From Pseudomonadota bacterium (lineage in GTDB: Bacteria > Pseudomonadota > Gammaproteobacteria > Woeseiales > Woeseiaceae), in the NCBI GenBank assembly GCA_027295475.1, contig JAPUKV010000020.1, positions 1-12,616 on the forward strand: DNA of 12,616 bases, read 5' to 3'. This document shows positions 6,492 through 12,616 of this stretch, piece after piece (the stretch's first letter is position 1; each line of letters begins with the position of its first letter). Both the position numbers and the translations under genes were made by a program. The notes under the pieces were generated by a model. That model was given only the letters and a program-made list of their open reading frames with translations. It made no database searches and was not told the origin of the DNA.

Positions 6492-7577
6492 CTATGCAGC
6501 ATTTCTTGCACCGACGACACCTCGGGCAACCTGGTCCCGCTCGATGGATTCAAACAAGGCTTTGAAATTGCCTTCGCCGAAGCCTTCATCTTTCTTGCGC
6601 TGAATGAATTCGAAAAACACCGGGCCGACAAGGTTGGCAGAAAAAATCTGCAGCAGCAGTCGAGGATCATCATCTTCGGTTGATCCGTCGAGCAGGATAC
6701 CCCTGGATGTCAGTTCCTCCATGGGTTCACCGTGGCCCGGCAGCCGGTCCTCGAGCATTTCATAGTAGGTGGCGGGTGGCGCGGCCATGAATTTGAGCCC
6801 ACTCGCTTTTAAGCGGTCCCAGCACGCATACAGGTCATCGCAAATCAGTGCGATGTGCTGAATGCCCTCGCCGTTGTATGCCATCAGGAATTCTTCAATT
6901 TGCCCGGTGCCCTGGGAGGCTTCCTCATTCAAGGGAATGCGAATTTTGCCGTCCGGCGCGGTCAGTGCCTTGGACAACAGGCCCGTGTATTCACCCTTGA
7001 TGTCGAAATAACGAATCTCCCGAAAATTAAAAATAGATTCGTAGAAATCGGTCCAGTACTCCATGCGGCCGCGATAGACGTTGTGCGTCAGATGATCGAT
7101 AGCAGTGAAACCGCATCCCTCGGGGTGCCGGTCTGCGCCCTCGAAGAACTCGAAATCGATGTCGTAGATCGTATTGCCTTCCTGGTATCGATCGATGAGA
7201 TACAGCGGTGCGCCGCCAATGCCTTTGATGGCCGGCAAACGCAGCTCCATTGGACCGGTCGGGATGTCGAATGGCTGCGCACCGAGCTCCAGGGCGCGCG
7301 AATAGGCCAGGTGGGCGTCTCTGACGCGAAATGCCATGCCGCAGGCAGAGGGACCGTGCTCTTTTGCAAAATAAGCGGCGTAGCTTTCCGGCTCTTCGTT
7401 CAGAATGAAATTGATGTCGCCCTGCTTGTAAAGCGTTACTTTCTTGGAACGATGTCTTGCTACGGCCGTGAAACCAAGCAGCTCGAATACCGGCTCCAGA
7501 ACACCCGGCTCCGGTGAGGCAAATTCAACAAACTCGAAGCCGTTCAGACCCATAGGATTTTCCAACAAATCGTCCAT
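6492..7577 (-). CDS. hppD: 4-hydroxyphenylpyruvate dioxygenase (HPPD)
   Basis: Converts 4-hydroxyphenylpyruvate and O2 to homogentisate and CO2 in tyrosine catabolism (and pyomelanin formation); cytoplasmic Fe(II) enzyme. From the ATG at 7577 the protein has 361 residues, close to Pseudomonas HPPD. The iron ligands are in place: His162 (IDHLTHNV), His241 (GIQHIAL) and Glu323 (FFEFIQRK), one residue off the Pseudomonas numbering 161/240/322. The C-terminal [10 protein letters not shown] helix is also typical. An in-frame ATG at 7676 would add 33 residues, but the ATG at 7577 has AGAGGA about 7 nt upstream and begins with the usual short lead to [11 protein letters not shown]. The VOC gene follows 9 nt downstream, and the Lrp-type regulator diverges. 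The later pathway genes, homogentisate dioxygenase and fumarylacetoacetase, are not in this window. Confidence 0.97.
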   Translation of the reverse strand: MDDLLENPMGLNGFEFVEFASPEPGVLEPVFELLGFTAVARHRSKKVTLYKQGDINFILNEEPESYAAYFAKEHGPSACGMAFRVRDAHLAYSRALELGAQPFDIPTGPMELRLPAIKGIGGAPLYLIDRYQEGNTIYDIDFEFFEGADRHPEGCGFTAIDHLTHNVYRGRMEYWTDFYESIFNFREIRYFDIKGEYTGLLSKALTAPDGKIRIPLNEEASQGTGQIEEFLMAYNGEGIQHIALICDDLYACWDRLKASGLKFMAAPPATYYEMLEDRLPGHGEPMEELTSRGILLDGSTEDDDPRLLLQIFSANLVGPVFFEFIQRKKDEGFGEGNFKALFESIERDQVARGVVGARNAA

Positions 7578-7714
7578 CACACCGTCCTCTAAAGTATGTA
7601 CAGATTTCCACATTATGTGTGAAATAGTTGGTTTTTTTATCCTATTTTCATGAAATTTGGCTATATTCTGAAACAAATATTGCCAATTTACTCAATTTAT
7701 GAGAAATTAGATCA
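7578..7714. promoter_or_regulatory. Divergent hppD / Lrp-family regulatory spacer with palindromes
   Basis: This 137-bp spacer is much richer in A/T than its surroundings, as usual for Lrp-controlled promoters. It contains a 10-bp perfect palindrome TTTCATGAAA (7646-7655) and an interrupted dyad CTCA-ATTTA-TGAG (7691-7703) just upstream of the regulator ATG; outside one mismatched pair the dyad is flanked by TT and AA. A TATATT at 7662-7667 could be a -10 box for the regulator, but no good -35 partner is visible. The palindromes are candidate operators for the regulator encoded alongside. Confidence 0.45.
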
Positions 7715-8185
7715 ATGAATTTATCGAGAGCAGACAGCCGGCTGCTGGACGCGTTGCAGCGCGACGTAACACCCAGTCAGACCGAACTGGCAGACCTGGC
7801 GGGCATGTCGCGCACATCCTGTTGGCGCCGCATCAGGGAGTTCGAGGAAAGCGGTGTGATCGAAAGGCAGGTCGCGCTGCTGAATCCCAGGAAGCTGGGG
7901 TTTCAGATCCATGTCATGCTGGCTGTCGCCATGGTGGAGCACACCAACGCGAACCGGGACAGCTTCGAGGCGCACGTCGAATCACTGCCCGAAGTGACTG
8001 AATGTTATTCGGTATCCGGTGAGCGCGATTATGTATTACAAGTCGTGGTCAGCGACATGGACGCCTACAACGACTTCATTAACTCGCAAATCCTTCATCA
8101 CCCCGCGGTAAGGTCTGCCAGCTCGACATTCGTATTACGGCGCGTCAAATATTCGACAGCGCTGCCACTGTCAACGCTCAAATAA
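7715..8185 (+). CDS. Lrp/AsnC-family transcriptional regulator
   Basis: A 156-residue cytoplasmic regulator of normal family length. The N-terminal winged helix-turn-helix spans about residues 4-60, with LLDALQRDVTPSQTELADLA, then MSRTSCWRRIREFEESGVIE as recognition helix and wing, and ALLNPRKLGF as linker. The C-terminal RAM (ligand-binding, oligomerisation) domain has VMLAVAMVEH, the VTECYSVSGERDYVLQVVV core with the GxxDY-type ligand turn, and a final FVLRRVKYSTALPL strand. It is transcribed divergently from hppD, so control of hppD and of itself is the simplest inference; family members often sense an amino acid, here perhaps tyrosine or phenylalanine. It also faces the RdhA-like/transporter unit, separated by 82 nt. 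I see no strong ribosome site before its ATG. Confidence 0.95.
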   Translation: MNLSRADSRLLDALQRDVTPSQTELADLAGMSRTSCWRRIREFEESGVIERQVALLNPRKLGFQIHVMLAVAMVEHTNANRDSFEAHVESLPEVTECYSVSGERDYVLQVVVSDMDAYNDFINSQILHHPAVRSASSTFVLRRVKYSTALPLSTLK

Positions 8186-8200
8186 GAAACCCGGGAGTCT

Positions 8201-8224
8201 GCGCGATAGAAATTTCCATCGCGC
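8201..8224. promoter_or_regulatory. 24-bp near-perfect palindrome upstream of the RdhA-like gene
   Basis: Arms GCGCGAT (8201-8207) and ATCGCGC (8218-8224) surround the self-complementary GAAATTTC (8209-8216). Of twelve base pairs, only the A/C pair at 8208 and 8217 does not match. It begins 15 nt after the regulator stop and overlaps the -35 box of the predicted promoter for the next unit. This placement fits a repressor operator. As RNA it could fold into a hairpin, but no U-run follows, so an intrinsic terminator is less likely. Confidence 0.55.
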
Positions 8225-8241
8225 GAATTTCGACGTAGAAT
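8213..8241 (+). promoter_or_regulatory. Predicted promoter of the RdhA-like / NSS transporter unit
   Basis: TTTCCA (8213-8218) and TAGAAT (8236-8241) are separated by 17 bp, matching consensus at 4/6 and 5/6 positions. Transcription would start near 8248, about 20 nt before the ATG at 8268, leaving room for GGAG (8259-8262). The -35 box lies within the right half of the palindrome, so a bound regulator would probably block RNA polymerase. Confidence 0.42.
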
Positions 8242-8267
8242 AGCTTGTCCGCAATCCTGGAGCACAG

Positions 8268-9248
8268 ATGGCCAAGTCTCCGTACCGACCGTTCAAGCCA
8301 AAACACGAACAAATGGCGCTGGTGCCCGCGACCTCGGGGAACACCATTAATGGTTTCGGTGAGGAGGGTTTTCGCCGTGCGTCGCCTATCTACTGGCATG
8401 ATCCGGACACACTGGTGCATGGGGAATTGCAAAAATGGTTTTACACACAGGATCCTGACAATGTGGCGATTGCCGGGGCAAGGGAGGCACGCGCCAAATT
8501 TCTCGACATTGAAATTCCTCCTGTTTCGGGTGAACCGCTGGATCAATCGGCGAAAACCTGGACAAGTGAATTGCGTGCGTTTGCCGCCACTTTGGACATG
8601 GAGTTGTTTGGTATTACTGCCTTGAAGGATGAGTGGCTTTTCGAGCGCCACAACTTATCTCAAAAGTGGATCATCATGATTGGTGTCGCTCATGACTACG
8701 ACCAGATCAAGCATGCACCTGAAGATCTGGCCGGAGCGGAAGTCATCAGACAATATGGTCGCGGTACCAAGGCTGCCAAGGACATTGCTACCTGGATTCG
8801 GGAACGGGGCCAGGATGCCGTGCCTCAAGGCGGTCCCATGGCAGGGTCTTTGTTATTGATCCCACCGGCCATTGAGTGCGGTTTTGGTGAATTGGGTAAA
8901 CATGGCTCAATTATAAATCGTGAGTTCGGATCGTCGTTTCGCCTGGCCTGTGTTCTCACCGACATACCCCTGGTCGCCACAGAAAAAGAAACCTATGGCG
9001 TTGACGATTTTTGTAGTCGTTGTCAGGTCTGCGCCAATGAATGCCCGCCCGAGGCGATCCTGCCGGAGAAAAACTGGGTCAGGGGCGAGCGAAAGTGGTA
9101 TGTGGATTTCGACAAATGCATCCCGTTCTTTAACGAAAACTACGGTTGTGCTATCTGTATTGCGGTTTGTCCCTGGAGCATTCCCGGTCGCGGCCCGAAA
9201 ATCGTCGAACAACTCGCACGTCGGACCGCTCGTAACAAGCAACAATAA
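8268..9248 (+). CDS. Reductive dehalogenase (RdhA)-like cobalamin/bis-4Fe-4S protein, cytoplasmic
   Basis: A 326-residue protein related to reductive dehalogenases and to epoxyqueuosine reductase (QueG), families that use base-off cobalamin and two 4Fe-4S clusters. Two ferredoxin motifs are visible: C249-x2-C252-x2-C255-x3-C259-P, and C284-x9-C294-x2-C297-x3-C301-PW. Before them, GFGELGKHGSIINREFGSSF leads to LACVLTDIPL (residues 205-235), the segment that packs on the corrinoid; GELGxxG is nearer to RdhA than to the QueG form. There is no Tat signal, so it is not a respiratory exported enzyme, and no fused flavin/ferredoxin reductase domain as in BhbA-type enzymes; electrons must come from a separate donor. 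No anchor gene (rdhB) is present. It lies 15 nt before an NSS transporter and near hppD, which points to a small aromatic substrate. Family is clear; dehalogenation itself is unproven, and the catalytic Tyr and Lys/Arg need an alignment. Confidence 0.82.
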   Translation: MAKSPYRPFKPKHEQMALVPATSGNTINGFGEEGFRRASPIYWHDPDTLVHGELQKWFYTQDPDNVAIAGAREARAKFLDIEIPPVSGEPLDQSAKTWTSELRAFAATLDMELFGITALKDEWLFERHNLSQKWIIMIGVAHDYDQIKHAPEDLAGAEVIRQYGRGTKAAKDIATWIRERGQDAVPQGGPMAGSLLLIPPAIECGFGELGKHGSIINREFGSSFRLACVLTDIPLVATEKETYGVDDFCSRCQVCANECPPEAILPEKNWVRGERKWYVDFDKCIPFFNENYGCAICIAVCPWSIPGRGPKIVEQLARRTARNKQQ

Positions 9249-9263
9249 ACAGGAAGGATCCCT

Positions 9264-10637
9264 ATGCAATCTGAATCTGTACATGAGCACTTCTCGTCAC
9301 GATTGGGATTCTTGCTTGCTGCAATCGGTGCGGCGGTGGGCCTCGGCAATATCTGGAAGTTTCCTTACATGCTGGGAAGCAACGGTGGAGCCGCCTTCGT
9401 TCTGGTATACATACTGGCGATCGTCCTTATCGCGACGCCTGTCATGATCGGCGAAATGCTTCTTGGCCGTTACGGCAGAATGAGTGCGCCGAATACGCTC
9501 AAGAAGATCGCTATCGAAGTGGGCGCTAGCCCAGGCTGGAAGTACCTGGGCTGGCTCGGCATTGTCGCTCTATTCCTGGTCCTGAGTTTTTTCAGCGTTA
9601 TTGCCGGCTGGTCGATTGCCTATATTTTCAAGACGGCGAGTGGCGCTTTTACCGGATTGACGCCTGCAGAAGTGAGCGGCGTTTTCGATGAGTTTTTGCA
9701 TCAGCCAACAGTCTTGATCGGGTGGCATGCATTGTTCATGGCGGCGACGGTCTATATCGTGTCGCGTGGCGTAAAGGCAGGTATCGAAAAAGCGGTTACA
9801 TTCATGATGCCTGCGTTGTTCGCGATGCTTATTGGTCTGGTCATTTACGGAATGTTTGCCGGCGATTTCTCACAAGCCCTCAGCTTTCTCTTCAAGCCCG
9901 ACTTCTCGAAGATTACGCCCGCGGTTACATTGTCCGCATTCGGTCAGGCATTTTTCTCGGTCAACGTCGGCATCGGTGCATTGCTGACTTACGCAGCGTA
10001 CTTGCCGGATGATGTGGATCTCGTGAAATCATCAGTGATTATTGCTGTTGGCGACACGCTGGTTGCGCTGTTAGCCGGCCTGATGATCTTTCCGATCGTA
10101 TTCGCCCACGGTCTCGATCCGGCACAAGGACCCGGGCTGATCTTTGTCACTCTCTCGACGGCGTTTGGCAGCATGCCCGGTGGCGCGTTTATCGGCGCAA
10201 TATTTTTTGTTCTCGTATTCCTGGCGGCGCTGTCGTCTTCACTTTCAATGCTAGAGGTTTCAATTTGTAAGTTGGTTGAAAAGGAAGGCCGCAGTCGCTC
10301 GAAAATGGCGGTGGCACTTGGCTCTGCAATATTCCTTTTCGGTTTCCTGACTGTCTGGTCGTTCAACCTGCTTGAAGACGCAAGACCGTTGGGATTCATT
10401 GGGCGATTCAGGGACACGACCCCGTTCGGTTTGATCGATTTCATCATCACCAGTGTACTGATGCCGGTCGGTGCGATGTTATATGCAATATTCATCGGTT
10501 GGTGGCTGTCGAAAGACATGACCATGCAGGCACTGGGCCTGCAGGACGGTTTCCTGTTTCGAACCTGGCGATTCCTCATGCGCTATGTCGCGCCGGCCGC
10601 CATACTCGCGATTTTCATCTCGAACCTGATTGCTTGA
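9264..10637 (+). CDS. Neurotransmitter:sodium symporter (NSS/SNF) family amino acid transporter
   Basis: A 457-residue inner-membrane Na+-coupled symporter with about 11 predicted helices, the layout of bacterial Tyt1, MhsT and TnaT rather than 12-helix LeuT. Helix 1 carries the family signature AAIGAAVGLGNIWKFPYML (residues about 19-37), whose unwound part binds substrate and sodium, followed by SNGGAAFVLVYI. Helix 6 has the AFFSVNVGIGALLTYAAYLP stretch, and helix 8 has AALSSSLSMLE, whose serines correspond to a sodium site. AGGAAGG lies 6 nt before the ATG. It follows the RdhA-like gene by 15 nt and is surely cotranscribed. Tyt1 imports tyrosine and MhsT hydrophobic amino acids, so an aromatic or halogenated aromatic amino acid is a fair inference beside hppD, but family members also carry tryptophan, leucine and others. 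Confidence 0.94.
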   Translation: MQSESVHEHFSSRLGFLLAAIGAAVGLGNIWKFPYMLGSNGGAAFVLVYILAIVLIATPVMIGEMLLGRYGRMSAPNTLKKIAIEVGASPGWKYLGWLGIVALFLVLSFFSVIAGWSIAYIFKTASGAFTGLTPAEVSGVFDEFLHQPTVLIGWHALFMAATVYIVSRGVKAGIEKAVTFMMPALFAMLIGLVIYGMFAGDFSQALSFLFKPDFSKITPAVTLSAFGQAFFSVNVGIGALLTYAAYLPDDVDLVKSSVIIAVGDTLVALLAGLMIFPIVFAHGLDPAQGPGLIFVTLSTAFGSMPGGAFIGAIFFVLVFLAALSSSLSMLEVSICKLVEKEGRSRSKMAVALGSAIFLFGFLTVWSFNLLEDARPLGFIGRFRDTTPFGLIDFIITSVLMPVGAMLYAIFIGWWLSKDMTMQALGLQDGFLFRTWRFLMRYVAPAAILAIFISNLIA

Positions 10638-10653
10638 CTGCAAGCGGGCGAAA

Positions 10654-10683
10654 CAGCCGGGCAGCAAGATCCTTCGCCGGCTG
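10654..10683 (+). terminator. Hairpin downstream of the transporter gene
   Basis: CAGCCGG (10654-10660) and CCGGCTG (10677-10683) form a 7-bp GC-rich stem with a 16-nt loop, starting 17 nt after the transporter stop. A competing stem pairs CCTTCGC (10671-10677) with GCGAAGG (10705-10711). Neither is followed by a T-run, so intrinsic termination is uncertain; the structures may instead protect the 3' end of the message. Confidence 0.35.
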
Positions 10684-10780
10684 GCAGAAATTTCCGTGGA
10701 ATTTGCGAAGGATTTCGCCCCGTTAGGTCATCATACTTTTTCTGGTATCTGCCGCCCACCATGTCCAACGGCCAAGACGA

Positions 10781-10803
10781 CAGATAGGGACAGACCCCAT
10801 CTG
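10781..10803. repeat. REP-like palindrome with GGGACAGACCCC core
   Basis: CAGAT and ATCTG enclose GGG-ACAGA-CCC; a 9-position stem with one A/C mismatch and a 5-nt loop. The core GGGACAGACCCC recurs between genes in many proteobacterial genomes and is often seen near REP-associated tyrosine transposases; that link is from memory. No transposase gene is in the window. It lies 16 nt past the cardiolipin synthase stop, in the 181-bp convergent gap that otherwise holds only the hairpins described. Confidence 0.5.
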
Positions 10804-10818
10804 CCTGCTTTTCGCCCG

Positions 10819-12234
10819 CTACAATCTTGGTGCCGCGAGTCTTGCCGTACGAACGGCAAGTTTGAACCAGTAAGGCTTATTGTCGTATTCATCCTGCGCC
10901 ATGAGTCGTGATGCTGAGAAGTCGTTCTGGAACATTCGCTCTACCTTGCCTGCGAAAACCACATCGAACACCACGGTCGTGATTTCGAAATTCAGCCTGA
11001 AAGAACGATTATCAAAATTGGCAGTGCCGACCGTTGCAACATTGTCATCGATCAACATGACTTTTCCGTGTAAAAAGCCATCCTGGTAGCGATAGATTTT
11101 AACGCCGGCCGCTTTTACCTTGGTAAAGAATGAATAAGCCGCGAGTGTAACCAGCGTACTATCGGCTTTCTCGGGTATCAGTATTCGCACGTCAACACCG
11201 CGCAAACCGGCGAGTTGGAGCGCCTGCACTATGGCATCGTCGGGCACGAAATACGGGCTGGCGATCCAGATCCGTCTGGTCGCGGAATGAATCGCCTGCG
11301 TATACATGAGCGATGCCGTCTCCATTTCGTCGGCAGGGCCGCTGGCAATTACCAGCACTTGAGCTTCCCCGTCGGCTGTAATGTGTGGCGTCCAGCTCAG
11401 GCCACCAGGTAACTTGTCGGTCGCCCATCGCCAGTCCTCGACGAAAGCGAGCTGAGCGCCGATAACAGCCGGACCTTCGACCCGGATATGCGTATCCCGC
11501 CAACGCCCGAACGTGGGATCGCGACCCAGATATTCATCCCCTACATTGTGTCCGCCAATCCAGGCAATCCGCCCATCAACGACGACGGTCTTGCGGTGAT
11601 TGCGAAAATTCAGCTGAAAACGATTGCCGGAACCTTTTCTGCTGTGGAACGGAAAAATCTCAACGTCGGCCGAGCGAAGACCCTCGATATAAGAGTCCGA
11701 AAGTCCCAGGCTGCCGATCTCGTCGTAGAGAAAAAGAACCCGCACGCCACTTTGCGCCCTGGCGATGAGCCTGGACTGAAGTTGGCGACCCAGCTCATCG
11801 TCGCGGACGATGTAGAACTGCACCAGTACGTATTCTTCGGCTGCATCGATACCTTCGAAAATACTTGCGAAGGTAGCATCGCCATCAACCAGAAGAGTGA
11901 CATTATTCCCGTTGGTCAACGGTACTCGTGCCATCTTTTCCGCCCCTGTGATGGCTGCGCTACGCCAATCATCAAGTGCAGCAACACCTGTAATCTGATC
12001 GTTCGCCTGTCGGATGACGTCATCGATCAGCTCGAGTTCATGCTGGCGCGCGAGAACGTAGCCCCTGAATTTATCACGGCCAAACACCCAGTAGGCCGGC
12101 ACCGATACGTAGGGCAGGGTGATGAGCGACACGGCCCAGGCGATCGAGCCTTGGGGAGTTCGGGCACTCATTATTGCGTGAATTGCGGAAAGTACCCCGA
12201 GAATCTCGAATACCACTACCAGGGCTACAATCAT
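10819..12234 (-). CDS. cls: Cardiolipin synthase, phospholipase D superfamily
   Basis: Makes cardiolipin from two phosphatidylglycerols (ClsA type) at the inner membrane. The protein has 471 residues from the ATG at 12234; E. coli ClsA has 486. Two hydrophobic helices at about 2-24 and 30-52 form the N-terminal membrane part, ending in the typical YWVFGRDKFRGYV. Two HKD motifs follow: His213-x-Lys215-x4-Asp220 (NHRKTVVVD) and His389-x-Lys391-x4-Asp396 (LHGKVMLID), each followed by the expected GG(H)N or GTAN...R segment. A GTG at 12273 in frame would add 13 residues. The ATG has GGGAGGA 5 nt upstream, a much stronger site, so it is preferred. The gene stands alone, convergent with the transporter and divergent from the lipoprotein gene. 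Its substrate could come from the phospholipid operon at the left of the window. Confidence 0.95.
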   Translation of the reverse strand: MIVALVVVFEILGVLSAIHAIMSARTPQGSIAWAVSLITLPYVSVPAYWVFGRDKFRGYVLARQHELELIDDVIRQANDQITGVAALDDWRSAAITGAEKMARVPLTNGNNVTLLVDGDATFASIFEGIDAAEEYVLVQFYIVRDDELGRQLQSRLIARAQSGVRVLFLYDEIGSLGLSDSYIEGLRSADVEIFPFHSRKGSGNRFQLNFRNHRKTVVVDGRIAWIGGHNVGDEYLGRDPTFGRWRDTHIRVEGPAVIGAQLAFVEDWRWATDKLPGGLSWTPHITADGEAQVLVIASGPADEMETASLMYTQAIHSATRRIWIASPYFVPDDAIVQALQLAGLRGVDVRILIPEKADSTLVTLAAYSFFTKVKAAGVKIYRYQDGFLHGKVMLIDDNVATVGTANFDNRSFRLNFEITTVVFDVVFAGKVERMFQNDFSASRLMAQDEYDNKPYWFKLAVRTARLAAPRL

Positions 12235-12327
12235 TTTTGTCCTCCCGCCGCTCTTTCGAGTCTTGGTCGTCACAGCACCTTACCTAATACCCTGCGCGAT
12301 CTGCTAGTGCAGGCAGCGTACCACTTA

Positions 12328-12336
12328 TGTGATAAT
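12328..12336 (+). promoter_or_regulatory. Predicted extended -10 promoter of the lipoprotein gene
   Basis: TGTGATAAT gives an extended -10 element (TGn followed by GATAAT, 5/6 to consensus). No good -35 box is visible 16-18 bp upstream, as is common for extended -10 promoters. Transcription would start near 12343, giving a leader of about 50 nt. The opposite-strand cls promoter must also lie in the 12235-12393 interval, but I could not identify it. Confidence 0.38.
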
Positions 12337-12340
12337 CCGC

Positions 12341-12363
12341 CATTCCGGCTAACGTCAGGAATG
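12341..12363 (+). other. Inverted repeat in the leader of the lipoprotein gene
   Basis: CATTCC (12341-12346) and GGAATG (12358-12363) pair around an 11-nt loop. The structure sits at or just after the predicted transcription start and 30 nt before the ATG. It could be a transcription factor half-site pair or a 5' stabilising hairpin. Confidence 0.3.
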
Positions 12364-12393
12364 CCGGTCGAATAACAAATAAGGAATCGGTGT

Positions 12394-12616
12394 ATGTCCG
12401 AACGAACTATCAGTCTGAAATGTGCCATGGTTTTCGCCGCCATCGCATATGCCTTTGCCGGTTGTGCCAGCAAAGATGATGTATCATCCGCCGACGTCGA
12501 AAAACAGGCCTTCGAGGATCTGCGCAGCGAGATTCGTGCAGTAATCGACGATCCGGCACGCGAGGGCGAGGCGATTGCGTTGGTGAATGAGTTATCAGAG
12601 GACCTTGATGCGCTTC
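12394..12616 (+). CDS. Small lipoprotein of unknown function, 3' end outside window
   Basis: I translated 74 codons from the ATG at 12394, with AAGGA about 7 nt upstream. The N-terminus is a lipoprotein signal: charged MSERTISLK, a hydrophobic stretch CAMVFAAIAYA, then the lipobox FAGC, so Cys24 would be lipidated after cleavage. The mature part begins ASKDD and is acidic, with a predicted helix through EKQAFEDLRSEIRAVIDD and another through EGEAIALVNELSEDLDAL. Asp and Ser near +2 to +6 make the final membrane hard to call. This resembles small helical envelope lipoproteins found in marine Gammaproteobacteria, but I do not recognise the family. It diverges from cls. Confidence 0.8.
   Translation, partial: MSERTISLKCAMVFAAIAYAFAGCASKDDVSSADVEKQAFEDLRSEIRAVIDDPAREGEAIALVNELSEDLDAL

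Noticed and set aside
5865..6683. A 272-codon plus-strand open frame
   Set aside because: It runs antisense through the VOC gene and the hppD 3' end, both of which have clear metal-site motifs and good ribosome sites. Its translation has no recognisable domain and high arginine content, as expected of a shadow frame.
6492..7676. Longer HPPD beginning at 7676
   Set aside because: The 33 extra residues have no homologous look, no ribosome site is visible, and they would place the start inside the AT-rich regulatory spacer; the ATG at 7577 has a good site.
8201..8224. Palindrome as the intrinsic terminator of the Lrp-type gene
   Set aside because: The hairpin is strong but is followed by GAATTTCG with no T-run, and it overlaps a fair promoter; operator is the better reading.
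8178..8651. A minus-strand open frame of 157 codons running from the regulator end into the RdhA-like gene
   Set aside because: It covers the promoter and palindrome and is antisense to a conserved protein; no motif or start site supports it.
8268..9248. Plain epoxyqueuosine reductase (QueG) annotation
   Set aside because: The two ferredoxin motifs and TDIPL fit both families, but GELGxxG, the different N-terminal third and the transporter/hppD context favour an RdhA-like branch. It is kept as an alternative, not as the call.
9989..10579. A 196-codon minus-strand open frame
   Set aside because: Antisense shadow of the NSS transporter; composition reflects the complement of membrane helices.
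10819..12273. Cardiolipin synthase beginning at the GTG at 12273
   Set aside because: The GTG has only a weak AAGG upstream and adds a basic 13-residue stretch before the first helix. The ATG at 12234 has GGGAGGA at good spacing. It remains possible.

Overview
The window reads as chromosomal DNA of a free-living, probably aquatic Gammaproteobacterium. This rests on moderate GC content, Shine-Dalgarno-led genes, lipobox proteins, an Lrp/AsnC regulator next to 4-hydroxyphenylpyruvate dioxygenase, a sodium-coupled NSS transporter and a cobalamin/Fe-S reductive-dehalogenase-like protein. The taxonomic placement is inference. There are eleven intact or edge-cut genes with recognisable families, one short lipoprotein fragment at the right edge, and one gene interrupted by an in-frame stop. 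I see no tRNA, rRNA, CRISPR array, insertion sequence or phage gene.

Left block (1-1971, minus strand): a tight three-gene lipid operon with 4-nt overlaps. It encodes a CDP-alcohol phosphatidyltransferase, a diacylglycerol/lipid kinase and a CdsA-like CDP-diacylglycerol synthase cut by the window edge. The enzymes form a logical series: diacylglycerol to phosphatidate, to CDP-diacylglycerol, to phospholipid. Upstream on the same strand (2140-4437) is a lipoprotein-type penicillin/acyl-homoserine-lactone acylase. The leaders of this acylase and of the lipid operon share a 25-bp element that differs only by transitions.

Middle block: a DsbA/FrnE-like protein (4652-5311), followed by an ScsD/TlpA-like membrane-anchored thioredoxin whose reading frame has a TAA eight codons after its CxxC motif (5337-5855). 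Convergent to these lie hppD and a small VOC-fold gene (minus strand, 5931-7577). An Lrp/AsnC regulator (7715-8185) diverges from hppD across an AT-rich spacer with palindromes.

Right block: a two-gene unit of an RdhA-like corrinoid/4Fe-4S protein and an 11-helix NSS amino acid:Na+ symporter (8268-10637), preceded by a 24-bp near-perfect palindrome over its likely promoter. Next come an intergenic stretch with hairpins and a REP-like element, a cardiolipin synthase on the minus strand (10819-12234), and the start of a divergent small lipoprotein gene (12394 to the edge).

The most interesting reading is that hppD, the VOC gene, the Lrp regulator, the RdhA-like enzyme and the NSS transporter form one aromatic amino acid locus. 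The RdhA-like protein might remove halogens from imported halotyrosines, or their keto acids, before HPPD acts. This is a hypothesis from gene order and family chemistry, not something the sequence proves.
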